This document shows, piece after piece, positions 51,194 to 59,621 of a DNA stretch of 64,000 nt. Numbering within the stretch: position 1 is the stretch's first letter; each line of letters begins with the position of its first letter. Origin of the DNA: Actinoplanes sp. NBRC 103695 (GTDB lineage: Bacteria; Actinomycetota; Actinomycetes; Mycobacteriales; Micromonosporaceae). Where the stretch lies: the NCBI RefSeq assembly GCF_030269485.1, contig NZ_BSTL01000009.1, forward strand, positions 186,001 to 250,000. The letters are read 5' to 3'. A model generated the notes under the pieces. It was not told where the DNA came from. It was given only the letters and a program-made list of their open reading frames with translations, and did not search any database. Made by a program: the position numbers and the translations under genes.

Positions 51194-51811
51194 ATGGACA
51201 CCGTCGGTCTGCGTCAGCGGAAGAAGCAGCGGACGCGCGAGGCCCTGATCGAGGCCGCCGTCGCGCTGTTCTGCGCCAACGGCTACGACGCCACCACCGT
51301 CGACCAGATCGCCGAGGCCGTCGAGGTCTCGCCGCGCACCTTCTTCCGGTACTTCACCTCGAAGCAGGACATCGCGCTGTCCCTGGCCGACGAGCAGATC
51401 ACGGCGATGCTCACAGCGTTCGAGGCGCAGCCGGCCGGCTTGCCGGTGCTGACCGCGATGCGGCAGGCGGTCGTCGAGGTCGTCCGGGCGGCTGCGGCGT
51501 CGGCCCCGCACGGCCGCATGCGGGACCTGGTCTCCGGCAGCCCGGCCCTGACCGCCGCGCGATTCGAACGCGGCTCGGCCCGGCTCGACGAGGTCGCGCG
51601 GCTGGTCGGCGCCCGGATGGGAGTCGACCAGGCCACCGACCCCCGGCCCCGCCTGATGGCGGCGGTCGCCCTGTGCGCGGTGCCGACCGCGGTCGACGCA
51701 TGGCGGTCCGCCGGCCGCGATGAGCCCGACGCCGACCTGGTCGAGCAGGCGTTCGACCTGTTGGCCGCCGGCCTCGACTACCCGGCCGCCGAAATCAGCG
51801 AGCCTCGCTGA
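51194..51811 (+). CDS. TetR family transcriptional regulator
   Basis: 205 residues. HTH near the N-terminus: TREALIEAAVALFCANGYDATTVDQIAEAVEVSPRTFFRYF (residues about 14-54), followed by a helical ligand domain of the AcrR/MftR-like type. The ATG giving MDTVGLRQRKKQ is used because an earlier in-frame GTG lies inside the operator. Divergent from the F420-type reductase gene. The 3' end overlaps the next minus-strand gene by 17 bp. The inducer is unknown. Confidence 0.92.
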   Translation: MDTVGLRQRKKQRTREALIEAAVALFCANGYDATTVDQIAEAVEVSPRTFFRYFTSKQDIALSLADEQITAMLTAFEAQPAGLPVLTAMRQAVVEVVRAAAASAPHGRMRDLVSGSPALTAARFERGSARLDEVARLVGARMGVDQATDPRPRLMAAVALCAVPTAVDAWRSAGRDEPDADLVEQAFDLLAAGLDYPAAEISEPR

Positions 51812-52172
51812 GGTCCGCGCTCACCAGTTTCTGCAGAGCGTCGCGGCAGCCCAGCAGGAGCGTCGTCGTCTCGTCGAAGAGCGTCGCGTCGGTGCGGCCG
51901 CCCCGCCACATGGCGCGCAGCGCGGCCTGACTGATCGCGAGCTGGGCGGCGGCCGCCTCGACGAAGCGCCCGTAGGTGTCACGTCGCTCCGGCGCGGCGA
52001 ACCGCACCGCGTCACGGGCCGCCCGCAACGGCTCGCCGGGCTGGGCGAACACCGCCTCCGCGTCCCCGCCCGCCTGTTCGGCGCCCACCCGGGCGAGCAC
52101 GCGCTCCAACTCGGTCGCGGCGACCGTCATCCGCCCGATGGCCGCGAGCGTCTGCTCCGACAGCTTCTCCAC
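51795..52172 (-). CDS. Helical hypothetical protein
   Basis: About 125 residues from the GTG giving VEKLSEQTLAAIGRM; other starts (TTG three codons earlier, ATG at 52241) are possible. Predominantly alpha-helical and Ala-rich, with segments ELERVLARVGAEQ, RRDTYGRFVEAAAAQL and ETTTLLLGCRDALQKL; no membrane segment or catalytic motif. I do not recognise the family. Codon usage and frame extent support it as a real gene, convergent with and overlapping the TetR gene. Confidence 0.6.
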   Translation of the reverse strand: MEKLSEQTLAAIGRMTVAATELERVLARVGAEQAGGDAEAVFAQPGEPLRAARDAVRFAAPERRDTYGRFVEAAAAQLAISQAALRAMWRGGRTDATLFDETTTLLLGCRDALQKLVSADLSEAR

Positions 52173-52343
52173 GTCGAGCAACCTACATCGGACACTGGTG
52201 AAGACGATCGATTGCGGTTGTTCGGGCGGGTGAGAGCGCATCTCGTCAGCCCACCAGGTGGTGCCTGCGGAGCTCGAACGTCGACCCGCGCGGCGCAAGG
52301 CCGCGGTAGCGGCGGGAGTGACCACGCACGCACGTCGCAGGGA

Positions 52344-52376
52344 GGGAGGCCGCGGAAGCGGAGCGTGCGGCCTCCC
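52344..52376 (-). terminator. Terminator after chorismate mutase gene
   Basis: Perfect 10-bp arms GGGAGGCCGC and GCGGCCTCCC with a 13-nt loop, about 70 bp past the chorismate mutase stop on the minus strand. The rest of the 270-bp spacer (52173-52442) shows no gene. Confidence 0.55.
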
Positions 52377-52442
52377 GGACCGACCTCGGCGGGAGCGGCG
52401 GTCCGCACCACCCACCCCGCTACGACATCGATCTTGAAGCTC

Positions 52443-52733
52443 TTACAGAGGGCCTCGGCCTGCCCGGAGGATCATGAGGGCCACCTGGGTGCCGTCGGCG
52501 CCGAGGGCGGTGCGGAAGCGCTCGACGATCTCGCGCTCGCGGCTCAGGACCAGGCGGGTGCCGCCGCTGGCCATGCGGGTCTTGCCGACCATCTGGGAGA
52601 GGCGGGCGCGCTCCAGCCAGAGGTCGATGATGGCCTGATCGATCTCGTCGATGCGTTCGCGTGCGGCGCGGATCTCGTCGGCGGCCAGGGGCTCGTCGGT
52701 GCCGGTCGGCTGGTCGATGGTCTCGGCGTTCAA
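52443..52733 (-). CDS. Chorismate mutase (AroQ type)
   Basis: Converts chorismate to prephenate for Phe/Tyr synthesis. 96 residues, all-helical AroQ fold: IRAARERIDEIDQAIIDLWLERARLSQMVGKTRMASGG, with Arg in the first helix, the R-K pair (GKTRM) and the late SREREIVERFR. Start is taken as TTG with GAGGAG 6 bp upstream; the frame runs further but has no better start. The size matches stand-alone actinobacterial chorismate mutases. Confidence 0.87.
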   Translation of the reverse strand: MNAETIDQPTGTDEPLAADEIRAARERIDEIDQAIIDLWLERARLSQMVGKTRMASGGTRLVLSREREIVERFRTALGADGTQVALMILRAGRGPL

Positions 52734-52778
52734 CTCGTGCTCCTCGGGTGCGTCGGCTCGGCCGGCCCGGGCAGACTC

Positions 52779-52806
52779 AAGCCCCGGGCTGTGGAGCCCG
52801 GGGCTT
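52779..52806 (-). terminator. Terminator after 5'-nucleotidase gene
   Basis: Perfect 12-bp arms AAGCCCCGGGCT and AGCCCGGGGCTT, loop GTGG. On the minus strand it lies between the 5'-nucleotidase stop and the chorismate mutase start, insulating the two. Confidence 0.8.
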
Positions 52807-52956
52807 GGTGGAAGTCTGTCGCTCAGACGCTCTCCACGGTCGCCGGACTCCCGGTGCCGTAGTAGAAAAATCGCGTCCGCTGGATCACGAGGCCGAGTAT
52901 GCCCCTGGCCCGGGCGGTCTCGCAAGGAAACCGCCCGAACCGTGGGATACCGAAAG

Positions 52957-54756
52957 TCAGCCGGTCACGGTGATGCGATTGGCCGGGCCCGGGCCGACCG
53001 GGGTGCCGGCGCCGAGGTACGCGGTGAGCGCGTCGACGTCGAAGCCCGGTGCGGTGGTCCGGGCGGTGCCACCCGCCAGGTTGGTGAAGCCGTCGCCACC
53101 GTTGGCCAGGAAGTCGTTGGTGGTGACGCGGTAGGTGGCGGCCGGGTCGATCGGCACCCCGTTCACCGCCAGGTTGCTGATCTTGGAGCCGGCCGGCGCG
53201 CTGGTGCTGTAGGTGTACGTGAGGCTGGCGGACGGCTGCAGGATGCGCTGCGTGGTCTGCCCGGCGAAGCCGACGAACTGCTGCTCCAGCACGTTCTTGA
53301 TCTGTGCCCCGGTGAAGGTCTGGGTGACCACCAGGTTGTTGAACGGCTGGACCGTGAACGCCTCGCCGTAGGTGACCGCGCCCGCGGCCTCCGTGCCACT
53401 CGGCGCGTAGGCCAGGGAGGCGCGGACGCCGCCCGGGTTCATCAGGGCGATCTGCGCCGAGGCGCTGGTCCTGGTGTACGCCAGCTGGGCGTCCGCGATG
53501 ACGTCGCCGAGCGGGCTCTCGCCGCTGGGCCGCGCGTCCCGGACGATGTCGCCGGTGATCTGCCCGACGACCCGGTTGGCGATCGGGGCGACCGCGACGC
53601 GGTACTTGTCCGCCACCCGCTTGGCGTTGGCGTCGACCGTGGCCGGGTTCTTCACGAACGCGCCCGCGCCGTCGACCTGCCAGGTGCCGTCGGCGTTGCG
53701 CACGCCGTTCTCCACGATCACGTTCTTGGCGGTGATCTCGGCGAACTTGCGGGTGCGCTTGTCCAGCGTGTAGTCGATGTCGGTGATCAGCTGGCCGTTG
53801 GTGCCGGCGCTGGTGACCACGGCCTGACCGCCGCGGGTCGGCAGCTTGCAGCTGTAGAACCGGTGCGTGTGACCGGACACGACCAGCCCGAACTCGGGGT
53901 TGAGCCCGGCCACGATGGGCACGATCGGACCGGTGAAGGTGTTGCAGGCGCTCGGGTCGGCCGAGTTGCCCTGGCTGCCGCCCTCGTGCACCAGCAGCAC
54001 CTGCGCCTTCACGCCGAGCAGCTTGAGCACGTTGCCCCACTTGTTCGCCGTCTCGACCTCGTCGGCGAACGTGACGCTCTGGATCCCGGCCGGGTTCACG
54101 ATGCCGGGGGTTCCCTCGAGGGTCATTCCGACAAACCCCACGGGTACGCCGTTGACGAGCTTGATGTCGATCGGCGGCAGGATCGGCAGCTTGGTGCGCT
54201 TGCTGATGGTGTTCGCCGCCAGGTAGGTGAACTTCGCCCCGCGGAAGCCGTCGCCGTCCTGGCACCCGTCGACCGGGTGGCAGCCGCCGCGCTGCATGCG
54301 GAGCAGCTCGTCGACGCCCTCGTCGAACTCGTGGTTGCCCACCGAGCTGACCTGCAGGCCGACCTCGTTCATCAACTCGATCGTCGGCTCGTCGTGGAAC
54401 GCGGCGCTGACCAGCGGTGTGGCGCCGATCAGGTCACCGGCGCCGACGGTCAGCGTCTGGCGACCGTCGGTCCGGCCCTCGGCGCGCAGCCGCTTGAGGT
54501 AGGTGGCGAGGTATTCCACGCCACCGGCGGGGGTGCCGTTGACCGTGGCGCCGCTGCCGGCGGGCGGGTCGATGGCGCCGTGGAAGTCGTTGTAGCTGAG
54601 GAACTGACCCTTCACCGTGCTGCCGTGCGGCAGCCCGTAGTTGACGCTCACCGGCTCCAGACCGGTCGCGGCCGCCGGGGTCGCGTGGGGCACGACGGCG
54701 ATCACGGCCAGCGCCAGCGCCGGCACCAGCAGCCGGCTCAGGACGTGGTGTCTCAT
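52957..54756 (-). CDS. Secreted 5'-nucleotidase / bifunctional metallophosphatase
   Basis: 599 residues. Sec signal peptide (LLVPALALAVIAVVPHATPAAA), then a calcineurin-like metallophosphatase domain with metal-binding motifs LSYNDFHGA, GAGDLIGAT, VGNHEFDEG and VSGHTHRFY, and a C-terminal 5'-nucleotidase substrate domain (about 370-560: LGDVIADAQLAYTR, VTYGEAFTVQPFNN, FLANGGDGFTN). It probably dephosphorylates nucleotides outside the cell. ATG chosen at the signal peptide with GGGGAGAA upstream. No LPxTG anchor or C-terminal span. Confidence 0.93.
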   Translation of the reverse strand: MRHHVLSRLLVPALALAVIAVVPHATPAAATGLEPVSVNYGLPHGSTVKGQFLSYNDFHGAIDPPAGSGATVNGTPAGGVEYLATYLKRLRAEGRTDGRQTLTVGAGDLIGATPLVSAAFHDEPTIELMNEVGLQVSSVGNHEFDEGVDELLRMQRGGCHPVDGCQDGDGFRGAKFTYLAANTISKRTKLPILPPIDIKLVNGVPVGFVGMTLEGTPGIVNPAGIQSVTFADEVETANKWGNVLKLLGVKAQVLLVHEGGSQGNSADPSACNTFTGPIVPIVAGLNPEFGLVVSGHTHRFYSCKLPTRGGQAVVTSAGTNGQLITDIDYTLDKRTRKFAEITAKNVIVENGVRNADGTWQVDGAGAFVKNPATVDANAKRVADKYRVAVAPIANRVVGQITGDIVRDARPSGESPLGDVIADAQLAYTRTSASAQIALMNPGGVRASLAYAPSGTEAAGAVTYGEAFTVQPFNNLVVTQTFTGAQIKNVLEQQFVGFAGQTTQRILQPSASLTYTYSTSAPAGSKISNLAVNGVPIDPAATYRVTTNDFLANGGDGFTNLAGGTARTTAPGFDVDALTAYLGAGTPVGPGPANRITVTG

Positions 54757-54900
54757 ATGTGGTTCTCCCCGAGTCTTCGTTCGGTAACGACAACACTCTC
54801 GTGTATTGATCCAGGTCACCGCTACCACTTGTGGATGAAAAAAGGGTTGTCCACAGGGCCGGGGAAGATGTCGTACGCCCGGCATAGACTTCACGCCGTC

Positions 54901-57300
54901 ATGAGAACGCTCCCGGAACACCCCCAGTTGCCCTTCGGCGCGCCTCCCGTCAAGGAGAAGAAGCCGCCCCGCCGGCCGGATACAGAGTCGCTGCTGGCCG
55001 GCCTCAACGGCCCGCAACGCGACGCGGTCACCCATGCGGGGTCACCGCTGCTCATCGTGGCCGGGGCGGGCTCGGGCAAGACCAGGGTGCTGACCAACCG
55101 CATCGCCTACCTGCTCGGTGAGCGCAACGTTCATCCCGGCGAGATCATCGCGATCACGTTCACCAACAAGGCCGCCGGTGAGATGAAGGAGCGGGTGGCC
55201 GCGCTGGTCGGCAACCGGGCGCGGCTGATGTGGGTGTCCACCTTCCACTCGGCGTGCGTGCGAATCCTGCGGGCCGAGCACGACCACGCGGGGCTGAAAA
55301 GCTCGTTCTCCATCTACGACGCCGACGACTCGCGCCGGCTCATGCAGCTGGTCTCCCGCGAGCTCGACCTGGACCCGAAGAAGTACCCGGCCCGCGGCCT
55401 GGCGGCCCAGGTGTCGAACCTGAAGAACGAGCTGGTCGAGCCCGAGGAGTTCGCGGGCCGGGCCACCGGGCCCAACGAGCGGGCGGTCGCCGAGGCCTAC
55501 GTGCTCTACCAGCGCCGCCTCAAAGAGGCGCACGCGCTCGACTTCGACGACATCATCATGACCACGGTCCACCTGCTGCAGTCGCACCCGCACGTGGCCG
55601 AGGCCTACCGCCGCCGGTTCCGGCACGTGCTCGTCGACGAGTACCAGGACACCAACCACGCGCAATATGTGCTGGTCAAGGAGCTGGTCGGCCCGGGCAC
55701 GGCCGATCTGCCGCCCGGCGAGCTGTGCGTGGTCGGCGACGCGGACCAGTCGATCTACGCGTTCCGCGGCGCCACGATCCGCAACATCCTGGAGTTCGAG
55801 CGCGACTACCCGGACGCCCGCACGATCCTGCTGGAGCAGAATTACCGCTCGACGCAGACGATCCTGACCGCGGCCAACGCGGTGATCGACCGCAACACGT
55901 CACGCAAGCCCAAGCGGCTGTGGAGCGACCAGGGCGCCGGCGAGCAGATCGTCGGTTATGTCGCCGACACCGAGCACGCCGAGGCCGACTGGGTGGCCCG
56001 CGAGATCGACCGGCTGCACGACCGGGAGGACGTGCGCGCCGGCGACGTGGCCGTCTTCTACCGCACCAACAATCAGTCCCGGGTGTTCGAGGAGGTGTTC
56101 ATCCGGGTCGGGTTGCCGTACAAAGTGGTCGGTGGCGTGCGCTTCTACGAGCGCAAAGAGGTCCGCGACGCGCTGGGCTACCTGCGCGCGGTCGCCAACG
56201 ACGACGACACGGTCAGCATCCGCCGGGTGCTCAACACCCCCAAGCGCGGCATCGGCGACCGGGCCGAGGCCTGCGTCGAGGCGCTGTCGTCGCGGGAACG
56301 CATCTCGTTCGGGCAGGCGCTGCGCCGGGCCCGCGAGGCGCCCGGCATCGCCAACCGCTCGGTGAACGCCATCCTCGACTTCGTGCAGCTGCTCGACGAC
56401 CTGCGGGAGATCGCGCAATCCTCGCCGCCCGAGGAGGTTCTCGAGGCGGTGCTGCAGCGCTCCGGGATGCTCTCCGAGCTGGAGGAAAGCATCGACCCGC
56501 AGGACCAGGGCCGCGTGGAGAACCTGCAGGAACTGGTCAGCGTGGCCCGGGAGTACACCGAGCGGGTCGAGGCGCCGGCCGAGGAGGACGAGCCGCAGCG
56601 GGCGACCCTGGCCGGCTTCCTCGAGCAGGTGGCGCTGGTGGCCGACGCCGACCAGCTGCCCGACGACGACCCCGACCACCAGGGCGTGGTCACGCTGATG
56701 ACGCTGCACACAGCCAAAGGCCTCGAGTTCCCGGTGGTGTTCCTGACCGGGCTGGAGGACGGCGTCTTCCCGCACATGCGGGCGATGAGCGACAACACCG
56801 AGCTCGAAGAGGAGCGGCGCCTCGCCTACGTGGGCATCACCCGGGCGCGGCAGCGGCTCTACCTGTCCCGGGCCGTCACCCGATCGGCGTGGGGGCAGCC
56901 GCAGTACAACCCGCCGTCCCGGTTCACCGACGAGCTGCCGCCCGAGCTGGTCCGGTGGGAGCGCACCGGGTCGTCGTACACGTCATGGTCGGGCACCGGC
57001 GGCGGCGTGGGTGGTCGCGGCGGGGGAGACCGGTCACGCGGCGGGGGTTTCTCCGGGGGTACGCCGAAAGCGCAGCGCCTCGCCGAACGGCTCGGGATCG
57101 ACGCGAGCAAGCTGGCCACTGCCAGTGAGCTGCCGCAGACGGCCAAGGTGGCTGCGGGGGATCGGGTCAATCATCAGCGGTATGGGCTGGGGCGGGTTGT
57201 CGTGGTTGAGGGGCATGGGCCTGGGGCTCGGGCGCAGGTGGACTTCGGGGATCAGGTGATGTGGTTGATCTTGCGGCATGCGCCTATTGAGAAGCTTTAG
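54901..57300 (+). CDS. pcrA: ATP-dependent DNA helicase PcrA/UvrD
   Basis: SF1A 3'-5' helicase in nucleotide excision repair and replication restart. 799 residues. Motifs in order: Q-motif LNGPQRDAVTH, I GAGSGKTRVL, Ia ITFTNKAAGEM, II VDEYQDTN, III GDADQSIYAFRGA, IV LEQNYRST, V VTLMTLHTAKGLEFPVVFL, VI RLAYVGITRARQRLYL. The C-terminal 90 residues hold a Gly-rich linker and a Tudor-like end (VNHQRYGLGRVVVVEG) seen in PcrA proteins that bind RNA polymerase. ATG start; an ATG 11 codons upstream is possible. An open frame further upstream is antisense to the 5'-nucleotidase gene and not coding. Confidence 0.96.
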   Translation: MRTLPEHPQLPFGAPPVKEKKPPRRPDTESLLAGLNGPQRDAVTHAGSPLLIVAGAGSGKTRVLTNRIAYLLGERNVHPGEIIAITFTNKAAGEMKERVAALVGNRARLMWVSTFHSACVRILRAEHDHAGLKSSFSIYDADDSRRLMQLVSRELDLDPKKYPARGLAAQVSNLKNELVEPEEFAGRATGPNERAVAEAYVLYQRRLKEAHALDFDDIIMTTVHLLQSHPHVAEAYRRRFRHVLVDEYQDTNHAQYVLVKELVGPGTADLPPGELCVVGDADQSIYAFRGATIRNILEFERDYPDARTILLEQNYRSTQTILTAANAVIDRNTSRKPKRLWSDQGAGEQIVGYVADTEHAEADWVAREIDRLHDREDVRAGDVAVFYRTNNQSRVFEEVFIRVGLPYKVVGGVRFYERKEVRDALGYLRAVANDDDTVSIRRVLNTPKRGIGDRAEACVEALSSRERISFGQALRRAREAPGIANRSVNAILDFVQLLDDLREIAQSSPPEEVLEAVLQRSGMLSELEESIDPQDQGRVENLQELVSVAREYTERVEAPAEEDEPQRATLAGFLEQVALVADADQLPDDDPDHQGVVTLMTLHTAKGLEFPVVFLTGLEDGVFPHMRAMSDNTELEEERRLAYVGITRARQRLYLSRAVTRSAWGQPQYNPPSRFTDELPPELVRWERTGSSYTSWSGTGGGVGGRGGGDRSRGGGFSGGTPKAQRLAERLGIDASKLATASELPQTAKVAAGDRVNHQRYGLGRVVVVEGHGPGARAQVDFGDQVMWLILRHAPIEKL

Positions 57301-57397
57301 CGGGCTGGCTGGCTGGGGTGGTTGGGCTGGCTGGTCGGCTGGCTGAGTGGCTGGGTGGCTGGGCTCGTTGGTCGGCTGGCTGGGGTGGCTGAGGTGG
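57301..57397. repeat. Low-complexity GGCTGGCT repeats
   Basis: Imperfect 4-bp periodic GGCT/GGGT/GGTC sequence beginning at the pcrA stop. It translates into Trp-Leu/Gly or Pro/Ser/Gln strings and is not a gene. It leads into hairpin element copy 2. Confidence 0.7.
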
Positions 57398-57539
57398 TTG
57401 CATACGGCTGCTGAGCTGGCTGGTCGTCGCTTCGCTCCTCCGGGCATTTCGCCCCGGGGAGCTGGCGACTTGGCCGCGAAAAAGCACCTCGGCTTCGCCT
57501 GGCACTTTTTCGCGGCCAAGTCGCCAGCGGGCGAAATGC
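57398..57539 (-). repeat. Conserved hairpin element, copy 2 (inverted)
   Basis: Read on the minus strand it repeats copy 1: outer arms GCATTTCGCCC/GGGCGAAATGC (57539-57529 and 57454-57444), a 23-bp perfect stem (57505-57527 with 57462-57484) closing with GAAAAAG/CTTTTTC, the identical 20-nt loop, a 7-nt 3' bulge, and the same tail GGAGGAGCGAAGCGACGACC. Stem bases that differ from copy 1 are changed on both arms. It lies between convergent pcrA and M23 peptidase genes. Confidence 0.85.
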
Positions 57540-57554
57540 GGGGTGGGCGCTGTT

Positions 57555-57727
57555 GGACCCCGTGGTGGGTGCGGCTGGACCCCGTGGTGGGTGCGGCTGG
57601 ACCCCGTGGTGGGTGCGGCTGGACCCCGTGGTGGGTGCGGCTGGACGTCGTGGTGGGTGCGGCTGGACGTCGTGGTGGGTGCGGCTGGACGTCGTGGTGG
57701 GTGCTGGACGTTGTGGTGGGTGCTGTT
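57555..57727. repeat. Seven or more 22-bp tandem repeats
   Basis: Unit GGACCCCGTGGTGGGTGCGG plus two bases, at exact 22-bp spacing from 57555 to 57687 with a final shorter unit at 57706; the later units have GTC in place of CCC. Non-coding; beside hairpin copy 2, as 21-bp arrays flank copy 1. Confidence 0.85.
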
Positions 57728-57789
57728 GGGCTCGGCGTGGAGCTTGTCTGCCCGGTGGTGGCGCGGCTGGGCTGCGTTGGGCGGGTGGG

Positions 57790-59187
57790 TCAGTGCTCGT
57801 GGGTCTCGTGGGTGTCGGCGGGGGGCTTGTCGGTGGTGCAGCCGGGGATGTTTACGCCGTGGGCGCGCATCCAGGCTGTGGGCTCGATGGGGTTCTTGTA
57901 GTGGGTCTCGTGCACCTCGAAGTGCAGGTGGGGGCCCGTTGAGTGGCCGGTGGAGCCCTCGTGGCCGATCTCGTCGCCGGCCCTTACCTTCTGGCCCAGC
58001 TTGACCGTGATGGCGGACATGTGGCCGTAGTGGGTGAGGAAGCCGTTGCCGTGGTCGATCAGCACCGCGTTGCCGTAGCCGCCCTCCTCGCCGGCGGCGA
58101 CGACCGTGCCGGTGCCGGCCGCGCGGATGCGGGTGCCGTTCGGGGCGGCCAGGTCTACGCCCGCGTGCAGGCGGCCCCAGCGCTGGCCGAAACAAGAGGT
58201 CACGGACGCCTCGGGCAGCGGGTTCACCCAGGCGGCGGAGGCCGCGGTGACCACCGGCTTCGGCAGCGGCTTGGGCTTACGCAAGGCGGGGGCGGAAGAA
58301 CGCTGCGGCGAGTCGGCGGCGTAGTCCTCGGTGGGCGTGACCGGGTCGCGCATGGCCAGGTCCTCGTCGACCAGGGTCTGCGCGGCGGTGCCGGGCAGGT
58401 CCGCGGTCGGGTCGGCCAAATCCGGGACCGTGGTCTTCTGCTGGACCGGGGCGGCCGCGATGCCGGCGTCGGCGTGGCTGGGTGAGGCGTTCGCGGCCAC
58501 ACCGGCGCCGAGGCCGACCACGCCGATGCCTACGGCCAGGGTGGCGGCCATGACGGCCTGCCGGCTGCGGGTGGCGGTTATGACAGCCTGCCGGCTGCGG
58601 GTGGCGGCCGCGACGGCGTGCCGGCCGCGCTCGGTCAGGTGCGACGGGCTCTTCGCCACGCTCTTCACCGCCCGCGGGAGCAGGTCGGCGGGGGTGAGGG
58701 GCGCGGTGGAGGTGAGGGGCGCGGTGGAGGCGAGCAGGTCGAGGTAGGCGCGGGAAGCGGCGTCTCCGCCGACGAGTGGGAGCAGGTCGGCGGGGGTGAG
58801 CGGCTTGTCCGAGGCGAGCAGATCGTGGTAGGCGCGGGTCGGGTCGGCCGGGATCAGCGGCGCGTCCGAGGCCAGCAGCGCCTGATAGGCGAGCTCGGCG
58901 ACGGTGCCCGGCACCACGTTCGCAAACGCCGCCACTGCAACGGGCGCGGCGGCGCTGGGTACGACTGCTGCCGGCGCAGCTGTGCAGGGCGCGACGCTGG
59001 GTGCGATGGCAGCGGATGCGGCGGCGCTGGGTGCGACTGCTGCCGGCGCAGCTGTGCCGGGCGCGGCGGTGGGCGCAGCGGCGGTGGTCAGTGGCGCGGA
59101 GGAGGCCAGCAGGTCCAGATAGGCCCGCATGCCGGCGTCATCGGAGTGGTGGTCCACGGCGGTGGCGGTGACGGCACGGTGCTGCAC
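57790..59187 (-). CDS. M23 family metallopeptidase with LLAS repeats
   Basis: About 465 residues. The N-terminal cytoplasmic part holds four copies of a short motif, RAYxDLLASxxPLTPADLL (near residues 21, 100, 118 and 146), and an Ala/Pro linker; a membrane span follows (about 213-233). The C-terminal domain is a LytM/M23 peptidase with zinc ligands in LHAGVDLAAP and HLHFE and GNGFLTHYGHM between them, so it is a likely active endopeptidase on cell-wall cross-links. Start is uncertain: GTG with GGAGG 11 bp upstream is used; a TTG at 59238 is an alternative. The M23 gene upstream is a paralogue in its catalytic domain. Confidence 0.87.
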   Translation of the reverse strand: MQHRAVTATAVDHHSDDAGMRAYLDLLASSAPLTTAAAPTAAPGTAAPAAVAPSAAASAAIAPSVAPCTAAPAAVVPSAAAPVAVAAFANVVPGTVAELAYQALLASDAPLIPADPTRAYHDLLASDKPLTPADLLPLVGGDAASRAYLDLLASTAPLTSTAPLTPADLLPRAVKSVAKSPSHLTERGRHAVAAATRSRQAVITATRSRQAVMAATLAVGIGVVGLGAGVAANASPSHADAGIAAAPVQQKTTVPDLADPTADLPGTAAQTLVDEDLAMRDPVTPTEDYAADSPQRSSAPALRKPKPLPKPVVTAASAAWVNPLPEASVTSCFGQRWGRLHAGVDLAAPNGTRIRAAGTGTVVAAGEEGGYGNAVLIDHGNGFLTHYGHMSAITVKLGQKVRAGDEIGHEGSTGHSTGPHLHFEVHETHYKNPIEPTAWMRAHGVNIPGCTTDKPPADTHETHEH

Positions 59188-59420
59188 GACGGGGCGGCCC
59201 TCCAAAGCTTCACGGTTCGACACCTGAGCAGTCGGCAAGGGGCGGGAGCCGTGAAGGTGAATCGGAGGTGATGCGGGACATCCAACCGAGCTGCAACCCT
59301 GCGGGTGACTCCAGGTGTCAAAGGGACGGGAGTGACAGTCGCGGGGGTCGAATCGGGCAAAGCACAGATGCCGAGATGAACGACCGGAGGAACCAGGCGT
59401 CTACCTCAGTGCGGGCGGCG

Positions 59421-59620
59421 AGCGGACAGCGCGGCCAGGCGAAGGGCAGTGGCGCGGCCCACGGATGGTCAGCGATGCGGCCCGGGCTGAGGCAAGTGGT
59501 GCGGCCCGCGGCCGGTTAGCGATGCGGCCCGGGCTGAGGTGAATGGTGCGGCCTGCGGGCGGCTAGCGATGCGGCGGGGCTGGGGGGAGTGGTTCGGTGG
59601 GGCTGAGGGGGAGCGATGCG
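59421..59620. repeat. 47-bp tandem repeats
   Basis: Units beginning AGCGATGCGG at 59471, 59518, 59565 and 59612, exactly 47 bp apart, with a diverged 50-bp unit at 59421. They fill the spacer between the two M23 genes up to the stop of the second. The rest of the 59239-59621 gap shows nothing I can name. Confidence 0.85.
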
Positions 59621-59621
59621 A

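Noticed and set aside
52651..54900. Long open frame upstream of and in frame with pcrA
   Set aside because: Antisense to the 5'-nucleotidase gene; PcrA homology begins only after the ATG at 54901.
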